Assembly: GCA_964017155.1 (NCBI GenBank)
Contig: OZ024861.1
Span: forward strand, 31,701,877-31,765,876
Length of the DNA stretch: 64,000 nt
Direction: 5' to 3'
From: Oasisia sp. SBJ-2009
Lineage: Eukaryota > Annelida > Polychaeta > Sabellida > Siboglinidae
The position numbers and the translations under genes were made by a program. Of this stretch, positions 1 to 12,000 are shown piece by piece. The notes below the pieces were generated by a model. It had not been told where the DNA came from, did not search any database, and worked only from the letters and a program-made list of their open reading frames with translations. Numbering within the stretch: the stretch's first letter is position 1; the number at the start of each line of letters is the position of its first letter.

Positions 1-2862
1 CAGTAACAATGTGGAATGTATTTGTGCTGCAGGAAAAGAAGGCATCTTCTACTTCACGGTGTCCTCAGGCAACACTCATGTGAACTACGAGCAAAAGTGT
101 CTGGACTGGTACAGCCTGCAGATGGACAACCTTGATGACATCATGCTCTCGTGGGAAGAGACAGAGATGTGTCCATGTGACATTCGGCAAGTGAGAACTG
201 ACCGCCGGTGGAGGCTTGACCAGTCGAATTGGGAAGGCAATGGAGTGCGTCATTCCTGTTTCTATGAGAGAATGCCATTTGGTGTCTCTACACAGGTATG
301 TAGATGGTTTAAAGTGATGGTATACTGTGGTTTTCCTGCTTATAATGTGTGAGATCAATGATGATTTGTTGATGTAGTTGAGCTTATTTGTATGTGGATT
401 ACAAATAAACAAAATGAGGTTAGGTTTCAGGATTAAAGATACTTCACTTTTGTGTAGTAACAAATTTTGTTTTAGTATAATGGCTAATACAGTCAACACT
501 CTGTCTGTAACTGTGTTACTTTCATGGTACAGGGTGTATTTGTGTATCATTATATTGTGCTGTTTGTGCCTACGTATCTTATAGATATCCTTCTCCTATC
601 ACCTGTTGTTTACTTGTACATGTGGCGTAAATATGATGTGATATTAGTTCTTGTCTTAACCATGTACTCTGTTATGCTATACTTTGACTGTTACACTTGT
701 CTCTGCCCACAGATGTGCTGCTACAACGTGTTTGGGTCCCTGATGAGTGAGGAGGATGGCAGTGGAGGCAGCTTTGTCTTGTTCCATCCCCGGCACTACC
801 CCAAACTCTACAGTGCTGCGGATGCAGACCCCAAGGCCTGGTGCTGTGACTACTCGGACAAGTGTGAAACCTTCTACAGCGTGCGGCCCCTGGACAAGTG
901 TGATGCCTACGGGGCTCCCCTGCTAGGTGGGTCCATGTACATGCTCAGTCACTACTCCGTCAGTGTGATATTCACCTTAAAGGGATATTCCAGTCAGTGA
1001 GAGATTCACACCATTTACTTGCATCTGTATAATATATTGGTTGTGCATAGTAATTATGATAAAATATGGCAAATATATATATATTATACAGTGCACATAA
1101 TATGTTCTTTAAAATGATAAAAAGACATTATTGTGATATAATAAATAAATAACATATCTCAGATATATTTTAAAATAATATATTATCTATTTAAAAGAAA
1201 GTGTGTTAGTCTAGTTAATAAATAAATAAATATAAAATTTCCCTTAAAATTGTATTCTAAAGTATGCTAAAAATATTATTTTAAGTTAGCAAACAAATAA
1301 ATATTATAAGAGGTGTAAAATGTCATTAAAAATTATATTTACAATCGTATTACATTGTATATGTAAAATTGAATTATATTGAATTATAATTATATTGAAT
1401 TATAATTATATTGAATTATATTGAATAATTATATTGAATTGAATGTGTCCATAAATAGGTTTGATTTGTTTTTGAGTGTCAATGTCACATTCACTCCATG
1501 ACATCTGTCTGTCTCTTCAGCGTGGTCCTTTGGAGATCCTCACGTCCACACCCTCGATAATCTCTCATACACCTTCAATGGTCTGGGAGAATACTACCTT
1601 ATTAAGACGCCCCAAGATGAGTTCACTCTCCAGGGGCGCACTGCGAAGGCTGTGGATGGCAATGGCACTGAGATGGACGCGACAGTGTTCAGTGCCTTCG
1701 CTGCAAAAGACTCAGACTCCGATCGCTTCCACGTAGAAATGAACAAGGCGGGCAATGGTAATTCATCATGAAACATATGTTATACCTTAGGATACCTTAG
1801 GACGGTTCTGAACGTAGGATTCTGTGTTCCTCTGTGATCAGCTCTTCATTTTCATAATCAATTAATATAAGATCGCGTGTTCTATTGTTAGTAATTCTTA
1901 ACGGTGCTTCAAAGTCATACACAATATCCTGGGTATACCAGAATTTGTCTAGTCATGTTTTGAATGATTCTAGAGATTTAGCTGTTACCACTGTATCAGG
2001 GAGACTATTCCATGGTTCGGTAATTCGAATTGGAAATACATTTTTTCTTAGGTTTAGTTTGGCTGTTTGTGTGAATAATTTTAGAGAATGTCCTTTGTTT
2101 CCTGTTCTATGTGATATTTCATTGTTTCTCAAAAGGTTTTATACAGATTCATATTATCCATTTATTGAAACGGTGATTAATATACAGTGTTTATATTCTC
2201 AATGGATTGACACAAAACCTGTGGGTCGGCATTTCACGCAGAAATAAAAGTTAAACATTTTAATTTAATTTTCAGATTGCCAAAACAACATCAGTGGCTC
2301 TGTGATCCAAATAATGAAATTTGCAATGCCTAATAGTAGCAAAATAAACCGAGAGTGTTATGATTTGTTATAAGTGTATAGATCATGAGCAATGAACTGT
2401 GCAAGAATACAGGATTGCACTGGCACCACGAGCTGAATCTATGTTGCAGGTTTCAATGTGTTTATGGATCAAGAGGATCTGACAGACTGGTTTAAAACTG
2501 CAGCGATTTCGGATGAGAAAGAATTTGATGGTGTCAGTATTTCAAAGGATGCAGAAGACACCATTGTTGCTTCTTTCAGAACTGGTAACACATTTTCTGT
2601 ATTTTCCTTTATTTTTACTTACGGGAGCAAATGACTGTTATAGATGTAGACATACATAGCAAATGTTTTACAAATGAGACATCTTGCACCAAAGTATTTT
2701 CTTGAGTAAGGAGTTGGGGGTTATTTAAGGATTCAAAGGGTATCCACATATTGCTGTAGATTTATGTAGAAACGCCTTAATGCAAGATCTAATTTTTGTC
2801 AGCCCAAAATGTTATGGTAGACGTGTATATCAACTCACATACACGGAAGCCAAATGTGTGTA

Positions 2863-2929
<67 letters not shown>

Positions 2930-4270
2930 CACACACCATAATCCATGCATACACACATTTGACATCCATTTTCAAAACATAATTGAGAATAAAAAAAAAA
3001 TGCTTTCAAGAGCTTAGTTTGCTTAATATTTTTCCATTATCTGTCCACTGAAATGTTAATCTGTCCAAACTGCTGGACATTACTTTCCAAAGGGTGAGTG
3101 GAAGTGTCTCAAAATAAAGCTATGACTATGATGTTAGTGTCAGGTGTGAAGCTTGTCATGCACCAAACAATGAAAGAGCTAAAATTGTCAGAATCTGTCA
3201 AAAAAAGGAGAGAGAGAGAGAGAGTCAGAGTGAGAGAGCGAGAGCAAGCTAGAACTAGTGAATTTGAGCCAGAGACCACCACTTTGGGAATATTCTATAA
3301 AAGGGCTACACGTGTGGTCCCCTACTTCCCCTGGCATCGGTTGATTTTCGTTTCTCTTCATAAAAACATCAGCGATATGGGGTGGACAAAATTTTATCAT
3401 TTTCATCAAAAGCAGATTAATCAGATGCCACCCACAGCTTCCCACAACAACTTTGTGGTAACATACAGTACATGTTTTTAAAATGACGACTTCATTGATT
3501 ACGTTCCAGTGTCACACATAAGGTTGTTGGTCATTTCAGGTTTCTCACTGACCATCAACGTAAAAGAAGCACAGCTCAGTTCGACAGTTGGAGCCCCGAG
3601 CAAGTTCATCAACAAGACGATGGGGTTGCTGGGGGTGTTTAACAAGGACCCCTCAGATGACCTCACCCCCGCCAACGGTGGGGCACCACTCAACACAAAC
3701 ACCTCGTCAGAAAAGACCATCTACTTTCAGTTTGGTGAAACATGTAAGTCATCTTCTGATCTCGCACTTGATCTCTTCCAGAGTGTAGTATTGGTTACCT
3801 TGTCTGTCCACTTCAGGTGTAGGACTATGCACAGGTTGATGAAGGTCTGTATTCTTTTCAGTGTCTTCTGTGTACTTCGCCATGTCTCCGATCCATAGAG
3901 TAAAACTGCCTTGACATTTGAATTGAATATTCTCCGAAGCTGTTTACCCCAGTACAATGCAGTGTGTTTCCTGTTGTCCAGGGAGGGTGAACGAGGTGGA
4001 CTCAGTGTTCTACTATGCTCCCCCCACCAGCTATAGCACCTATGCCTCTACTGGCTTCCAGCCTCTCTTTGTGGAGGATGTGTTGGCCAACATGACAGAG
4101 AGTCAGAGGCTGAAGGCAAAGGAGACGTGTGGAGACAACAAGGAGTGTCTCTTTGACTTTGTCGTCACTGGTGAGTAGGTCATATACAGGCTTGTCATGC
4201 TAGCAGTTCTGTGTGTGTAATATGTGTTGACATGTATTACAGCTGTTGTGCTATGTAGATGTAGCATATC

Positions 4271-4363
<93 letters not shown>

Positions 4364-7300
4364 GGGTGTGTGTGTGTGTGGGTGGGTGTGGGTGTGGGTG
4401 GGTGTGGGTGGGTGTGTGTGGGTGGGTGTGGGTGAGTGTGTGTGTGTATGTGTGTATGTTTGTGTGTGTGTGTATGTTTGTGTGTGTATATGTATGTGTG
4501 TGTGTTTGTGTATGTATGTGTGTGTGTTTGTGTGTGTATGTGTGTGTGTGTGTGTGTGTATGTATGTGTGTGTGTCTTTGTGTGTGTATGTATGTGTGTG
4601 TATGTGTGTATGTGTGTATGTGTGTATGTGTGTATGTGTGTATGTATGTGTGTGTATATATATGTGTGTGTGTGTTTGTGTGTGTTTATGTGTGTGCATG
4701 TGTGTTGCCGAGCATGCATGTGTGACATTGAGTCAGTGAGTATATGTTTTAATTTCATGTTGACCATATCAAGTGTATAATATTTTCATATTTTGATAGT
4801 AGATTTTACATTGTTTCTCTTTGCGTGAACATTATAATGGAATTAGTAATTTATTAATAGGAAGAAATAACGAAGCAGAGGTACAATGCATTTGCATGAG
4901 TATTTGATGAGTATAATTCCTCATTCTGCCACATATATGAAGTACTTACGTATAAGGTTGGAGTAAGTTGTCACTGTTGTGTGCTGTTTTTGTGTCCTCT
5001 TCTGTAAAAGGTAAAGGTAAAGGCAAGTTCTTATATAGCGCAGTATCCAGTCCTCAGGACTGTTCAAAGCGCTTTACACTTTACTTCCCTGACAGACCTG
5101 TTCACTCAGACACCATCTCGGCTTCTCTGGGAAGCATCCAGCCATATGCTACAATTATTGCGCGAAGCCTGCTCGTACACACTGTCTATAGCCAGGTAGT
5201 CAATGATACAGCTGAGTGAACTCTCCTGTCTGTGTAGGTAATGCAGCTGCAGCAGCAGCCACATTAGAGACCAACTCAAAGAACACAGCAGACTCAAAGA
5301 CACTGGGTAAGTGCACACAAGTGTCCTTTTACTTTTATACACATTTCACTGTGGGATATTATTGCTCTGTGTTACACAGGGTAACTCCACTTCAGGTAAA
5401 GACTATTATTCACATGGTAGAAAACATAATATCTGGAAAGAAAACATTTGTCATTAAAACAGAAATTTAAAAATTATCAATCAGCACAGTATACGTTATC
5501 ATAGTCATTTCCAGAACTTCATAATTTTACCATCTAATGATCAATATCGGTACTTTCAATGGCGTTTAACAAAGTAGTAATTTTTTTATTAAACTGACTG
5601 TTGTAACTACCCGGTATTCATAGACAGTTAGTAAAGGTTTCAACATGAACCAAATCAATTAAGGAGTGAGTTTTAATTATATCATCATATGAACTTTCCC
5701 GAAATTTCCATTTTCCTTGTTATGAAGCTGTTTAAAGGAGATGTTGACGTTGTTTGTTTTGTTTGTAGCTAACGGCAGTCCTCGCATCCAAGTGGTGAAC
5801 ACCTTCAATGTGACAGTCGGTGTCACGGGTAAGTTGACTGTGACAACGTCAGACCCTGATGGTGACAAGGTAGACCTCCAGTTGAGGACATCTCTACCCA
5901 GTGGAGCGTCATTTGACAACAACACAGGGGTGTTCACTTGGACCCCCGCTGACATGTCCCCTGTCAACATCTCGTAAGTACAGCATATCACACAAACTAT
6001 AACTTCAATAACTTGACTACTGCAATTCCCTCCTTTACAATAACACAAACAAGGATATAGCAACACTTCAGTGGTCCAAAATTGCTTAGCAAAGGTAGCC
6101 ATGTGTTCTCTTTGTTTTTCTCACTCAGTGCCGTTTTTAAAAATCATTGCATTGGCTACCTGTGCACTAACGCATCATTTTCAAAATGTGTACAATAGTC
6201 TATCAAGCAGTCTCATCTACACAACCAGCATATCTAAATTCAATGCTAACTCCAGCAAGAAATTCCAGACAGTTACGCTCAACCAGTAGTAACCCTCTTT
6301 ACATCCCTCGGGTGAAAACGAAAGCTGGGACCTGAGCTTTCTCGGTTGCCGCACTAACTGTATGGAGTTCGCTTCCTGCCAGTGTTAAATCAGAAGGTAA
6401 TATAGTTTCATTCCGCCGACACCTAAAAACCGATCTCTTTAATGCTGCCTATCCTCCTTAGCCTCCTAGCTTCTTCATCCATCCATTGACGACTCACGCA
6501 TTGTTTTCGATTATGAGTTTGCTTAATCCCTCAGTTTTGTCGCGCCACTGAGCTTGATCTTTGAGGATATTGGTGCAAAAGAACTCATTATTATTATTAT
6601 AATTAATGTTATCTAAATATAACTTCAATGTTTTTTAAATAAGATTTGAAGACAGTGTATTATGGATATACATTTTCTTAACAAGAAATGGTTTTGCTCA
6701 TCTCATTTTATAATAATTTTCTGTAAAGTCTACCAGTTCCAACACATGCAGTGTCTATTTTGACGTTCAAGTGCATTTGTGTAAATCTTATTTAGTTTTT
6801 TGATGAAATTGTTCAACAACATTCTAAATAATTTTCTACTGGACAGACTTAGAAAACATTTTATATAACTGTACATGCTATTAAACAAGGTTGTGGACAT
6901 TTCTGCAGATTACTAATTTTAATATCTAATTAAATCTTATTGTTTATTTTAACAAAACAGGGTCTTATTAACCAACTGTGCACATAACTGAAACTATTAA
7001 CACATTGCAGTTATCAACATCAATGAATATGACTTGTAACTTTATAACTGAATTATGATTAATGGAAGTTACTGATTGTTTCACCCTTTGTACAGACAAT
7101 AAGTAGTCATTTATTCAGCCTCAGAGAACTTATTTATACGTAGCGTCATTGTGTAAGTAAGTAAGTAAAGGCTTTATTTCTTGATGGTAACCATGTCACA
7201 TGGTATATCGTGATTTTTAATGGGCCATCATCTTACATGCATACATACATCATATACATACATACAATAAGGCTTTAGATAAAATATATAGTTCACAACA

Positions 7301-9013
7301 ATATAAACATAACCGCAGTAGCAATAAATAAATAAAAATAAATAAACTGTAATTATAAACAAATACATATTATTAAAATATTATTAAATATAAAATATTA
7401 GAATAATTATAAAAAATTACATTAATAAATCATTTAACATTATTTAAAAGAAAATGTATTGATTATAATAATAATAAAAAACGTTTATATAAAATAGATC
7501 GATGGCATTATTTAACTAATTAAAAAAAAATAATAATAAATAAATAAAAGTAAACATTAATTGAAAGAATCTACCATTTCATTTGTTTACAATATTCTGT
7601 GTGACATTGTTTCGTACCGGGGTACTCTATTAAAATTAAATATAAAGTATAAATAATTAAACGTACTACAGTTCAAATATAGTGTATATGATAACAACGA
7701 CACAATTGTATTTGCACCGTATGCGCCTCCCAACACAGGCAACAGGTACCCCAGAGACACCGTCCTCATTCTGTGTTGTACAGGTTTGCTGCGACTGATG
7801 CCAAGGGTGGCGTGGCATCATCGGCCAACATCGTCATCAACTTGTGCGACTGCTCTGGGCATGGCGAGTGTGTCTTCAGTGAGCTGAGAGAGGCGGAGAA
7901 AACATCTGCCATGTTTAGACTTGTCGCCTGCAACTGCTCGACAGGTTGGACAGGTGAGAACTGTCATCGTTTGACATTCAGTGCTTATCATTTTAACCGA
8001 TTAGCACTCAAGTTGGGCATTGACGATCACCTCGAATCTCCTCAGGTCGGCCAGCGAATACAGCACAGCGTTTGAGTTCGGGTTACGTGGTTGCATCTAG
8101 TGTTGTATGCAATAAATGCGACACCTATCTGGAGTTTTCGAAATTTAAGAGCAAATGTTTTTGTTTCTGAACATTTAAAAATGTTCTCCAGCCAGGAAGT
8201 TGACACAGCTAAAATATGTAAAATATTATAACAAGTTATATACCAGTGTGTAGATAATTTATTGTTCTTTTAAATAAACCAACTTGTAGCAGTAAAAATC
8301 CAAGCATAAAAAAGTTACACCGCAACAAAGTATTGTTTTTATAAACAGTTTCAAAATGTAATTGTGTCAGTCGAGAAATGGTCAACGTATTTTAAAGTTA
8401 CAACAACAGTTTTGACACCCCTGTGAAGGTACTTTCATTATCTACAACATACATACAACATGCAATTGCAAGAATTGAATAATAAAGACGCTAGAGCAAT
8501 GACAACGGCACAAGCAATATTTTAAACAACTAGGTCAAATATTTGAGGAGGCACAGGCTTCACGTTAAAATCGGCTGCGTGCTAATGGGTTAAGTCAGTG
8601 TGTCCATCACCGCGACATCAGTCACTCATGTACTCTTGTTTTGTTGGTATCTCTTGGAGCCATTGGTTAAAGTTCAGTCGAACTGTTTCACTGCACAGAT
8701 TAGATGAAAGTAAACAAAGCTGTTGTTGCTAGGATGCATAATTAAAGGTGTTGTAATGTTTCTGTATTAATGTATTCAAGATAACAACAGATCACAGAGA
8801 AAATAAATCACAGTTGCAACAGCAGGGTTTGTAGTTGCTCTTATGTGATGTCTACTCATTCTTTGTAGAATATCTTACACATAATATCTGCAGAAATCTA
8901 TGAAATAACAACAAAACCAAGTAACCAGATTTAACAAGATTGTCAATGTGAGAATAACTAAAGATGGGAAATGGACAAGGATTCCTTTGGCCTTTTGAGA
9001 GTGTAATAGTATT

Positions 9014-9053
<40 letters not shown>

Positions 9054-12000
9054 CTAACCCTTCATTCTGAGACACTTGCTTATTTTGTTAAAACAAAATC
9101 ACATTACAATTACACAATGTATTGCTAGATATGAATAATAAAAGTAAACCTTTGTAGGCCCCATATCTTCACTGTCTGTTGTTTGTGTGTAGGTGAGGCG
9201 TGTGACGAGGACTTTGACGGGTGTGAGGACAGTCCCTGTACGGCGGGCACCAACTGCACTGACCTGTCTCCTGCACAAGAAGACACTCAAGGTGTGGCCT
9301 TCACCTGCAGTCAGTGTCCCCTCGGCTACAAGGACAACGACGGCATTTGTGTCGGTACGTCTCATACCTTCTGTTGGCACCGGTAAAGACTGGCAGGTCT
9401 CCCCTCACTGGGTGTCCTGGCAGAGGGGTTGATCAAATATATTTTCTAACTACTGCATGGCTTGTTTCAATGCCAGGCTACATGTAAAAAATATTATATT
9501 TAGAAATAATGTTCATGTCCCTTGCTCAGTAAAATATGCCTGGGATGACTTTATTGTTGTGCAGATGTGAATGAATATAATAACATGACTAACCCTCTAC
9601 ACGACTTTGTTGTTGTCTAGATGTGAATGAGTGTGACAAGACCCACCCACAACATGACTGTGCCCAGCGTTGCATCAACAAGGAGCCAGGGTTTGTGAAT
9701 GTCCAGCCGGGCTACGTGTGTGACTGTGAGCCAGGCTACAGGCTCGCAGAAGACGGCAAGAACTGCACAGGTAACAACTGGTTTGTCTTCTCCAAGCCAA
9801 GTTTTAGTTAAATTAACATCCATCAGCATCAGCCCTGACAACAGAAAACCCTGAGGAGAACATCTGCAAAGGTGTTGAAGTTTGCGGATGATACAAAAGT
9901 GTTCAGAAAAATTAAAAGTGATACAGATAGACAGCAATTACAAGATGATCTAAATAAGTTGACCGAATGGTCTGAGAAGTGGCAAATGCTGTTTAATTAT
10001 GGGAAGTGTAAGTGCCTCCACACAGGACATGGGAATGAAGATGCACAATATACAATGGGTGATACTGTACTAAATACTACCGTAAAGGAAAAGGACTTAG
10101 GGTTAACTATTAGTGCTGATATGAAGGTATCGGAACAGTGTGCAATTGCAGCAGCGAAGGGAAACCAAATTCTTGGATTAATTAGGCGAAATATAGTGTA
10201 CAAGGAAAAAGAACTAATAATACCACTGTACAAAACAATAGTTAGGCCTCATTTAGAATATTGCATACAGGCATGGAGGCCATATCGCAAGAAGGATATT
10301 GATATACTAGAAAGAGTACAAAGAAGAGCAACCAAAATGATACAAAAACTCAGGAATATTAGTTATGAAATGCGTCTAAAAGAATGTGGATTAACAACAC
10401 TAGAAACCAGGAGACTGCGAGGAGATCAGATAGAAGTTTTTAAAATATTGAATGGGTATGAAAATATTGACAGAAATATTTTTTTCTCAGTCAAGGAAGA
10501 GAGAAGGACTAGAGGACATGGAGTTACATTAGCAAAGAAGCAATGTAGATTAGATATTAGAAAATTTTCATTTTCACAAAGAACAGTAAATGAATGGAAC
10601 AGATTATCGGCTGATTGTGTAAGTGCTAGTAGTGTTAATATGTTCAAAAATAAAATTGACATGTACCTAAGAAGGGCGGGGTACATTTAGATAGATAGGT
10701 TGGACTCTCGATAAGCCAAAGGGCTTCCTTGTCCACCTGCCATCTTGAGTTGATTCTCTAGGTGGCAATCTTGTTAAATCTTGTTAAATGTATGTATCGT
10801 ACCACTGCCCAGACTAATTATAATTAGGGAACAGCAGAGTAAATAAAGGGGATCAACTTGGTGGATAACGTACGCTGTACTGGTGTAATAGAACTGTGAA
10901 CAAACACCTTATATCAAACTCACCAGGAGCAATCTTTTTTTATAATTGAAATAACAAATGTAATAAACTGAAGGTAAAGTATAATTTAAATCAAAGTACA
11001 AATCATGCGCCACGTGGCTACGCACAAACTGTTTCTCTAAGCCAACGTGTTCACTCTCCCAATCTCAGTCTCTCCAATCTCCTCGTGTCTTTCCCTCCCC
11101 TGGTATTTATACTTTTCCCCAATGGCGGGAAACCTTCTGTCATGTGATCAGCTACGCCCTCTCGTGGGCATCCCCTCAACTTGGAGAGCCCTGCCACGCC
11201 CTCTGGTGGGCATCCTCTCAACATGGTGGCAGCCCTACCATACATGTGACATGTTACAGCTTCCTTGGTACAGTGACAGATTGATTCATCTGGCAGTTCT
11301 TGTCCCCAGTTTGGGATAGATCGCGATGTCTGTTCAACCTATGTGAGAATACTTGAACCTTTGTTGACAGATGTGGATGAGTGCCTGGAGAGGTCTGCCA
11401 ACTGCCAACAGAGCTGTACCAATGTCCCTGGCAGCTACGTGTGCTCCTGTATGGCTGGCTACGAGTTGAACGCTGACAACAAGACCTGCACAGACAGTGA
11501 GTCACACTCAGCTACCTCCGACAGTTGTAATAGTGTTGTAGAAGACCGTGGCTTCTAGAATGACCGGAGCGTGCATATGCATGCATGGCCTGCATGCATA
11601 TACTAGCACACACATGCAATGAACACATGCATGCATGCACACTAGCACACATATGCAATATGTTGTTGATTCTGTTTCTTACACTAGGAATATTGCTAAA
11701 TGTCATTGTATATGTTTTCTTAATATTTAACAAAAGGTTTTAGCCAAAGTGAAAGCACGCACGCACGCATGCACGCACGCACGCACGCACGCACACAGAC
11801 ACACACACAACACACACACACACACAGAGGAAAACCCAGTCTGCCATTATTTTCTTGCTTAATATTTACTAAATAGGTTTATCATTCATCAAACACAATA
11901 TCCTCAGCAACATATTCACATGCACATATGTATGTGTACACACACATACATGCATGTGTGTGAATATGTTGCACACATATACAAGTTGGTGATTTCTTTA

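Larger units (their letters stand above)
1521..4170 (+). other. von Willebrand factor type D domain, four exons
   Basis: Exons 1521-1757, 2450-2584, 3540-3743 and 3982-4170 all start and end in phase 1 and together give about 255 residues. The domain opens with [12 protein letters not shown], the standard VWD start (GDPH), continues with NGLGEYYL, and contains the [13 protein letters not shown] segment. It closes with [11 protein letters not shown], the conserved end of the VWD unit in MUC4/SUSD2-type proteins. VWD units mediate multimerisation or matrix contacts in this family. The symmetric phase means the block could be skipped or shuffled without a frameshift. Confidence 0.85.
5238..7953 (+). 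other. Ala/Thr linker, He_PIG/cadherin-like module and first EGF half
   Basis: Exon 5238-5306 encodes a 23-residue Ala/Thr/Asn-rich linker. Exon 5769-5973 carries a beta-sandwich signature, with [13 protein letters not shown] followed by [13 protein letters not shown], which is the usual He_PIG (putative Ig) or cadherin-like pattern. It splices in phase 2 to exon 7784-7953, which ends the sandwich strand and then encodes [11 protein letters not shown] and CNCSTGWTG, a laminin/EGF-type module. This is the only phase-2 junction in the pre-stalk ectodomain, so the two exons act as one unit. Confidence 0.7.

Noticed and set aside
4103..4780. Long Cys-Val and His-Thr ORFs on both strands
   Set aside because: Pure translations of a (TG)n microsatellite; the same applies to 41124-41424, 41695-41995, 55564-55985, 57441-57700 and 58871-59375.
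9872..10690. 272-codon ORF as a host gene
   Set aside because: It is the C-terminal part of a LINE reverse transcriptase (FADDTK box) with a shared 3' UTR at 53944.
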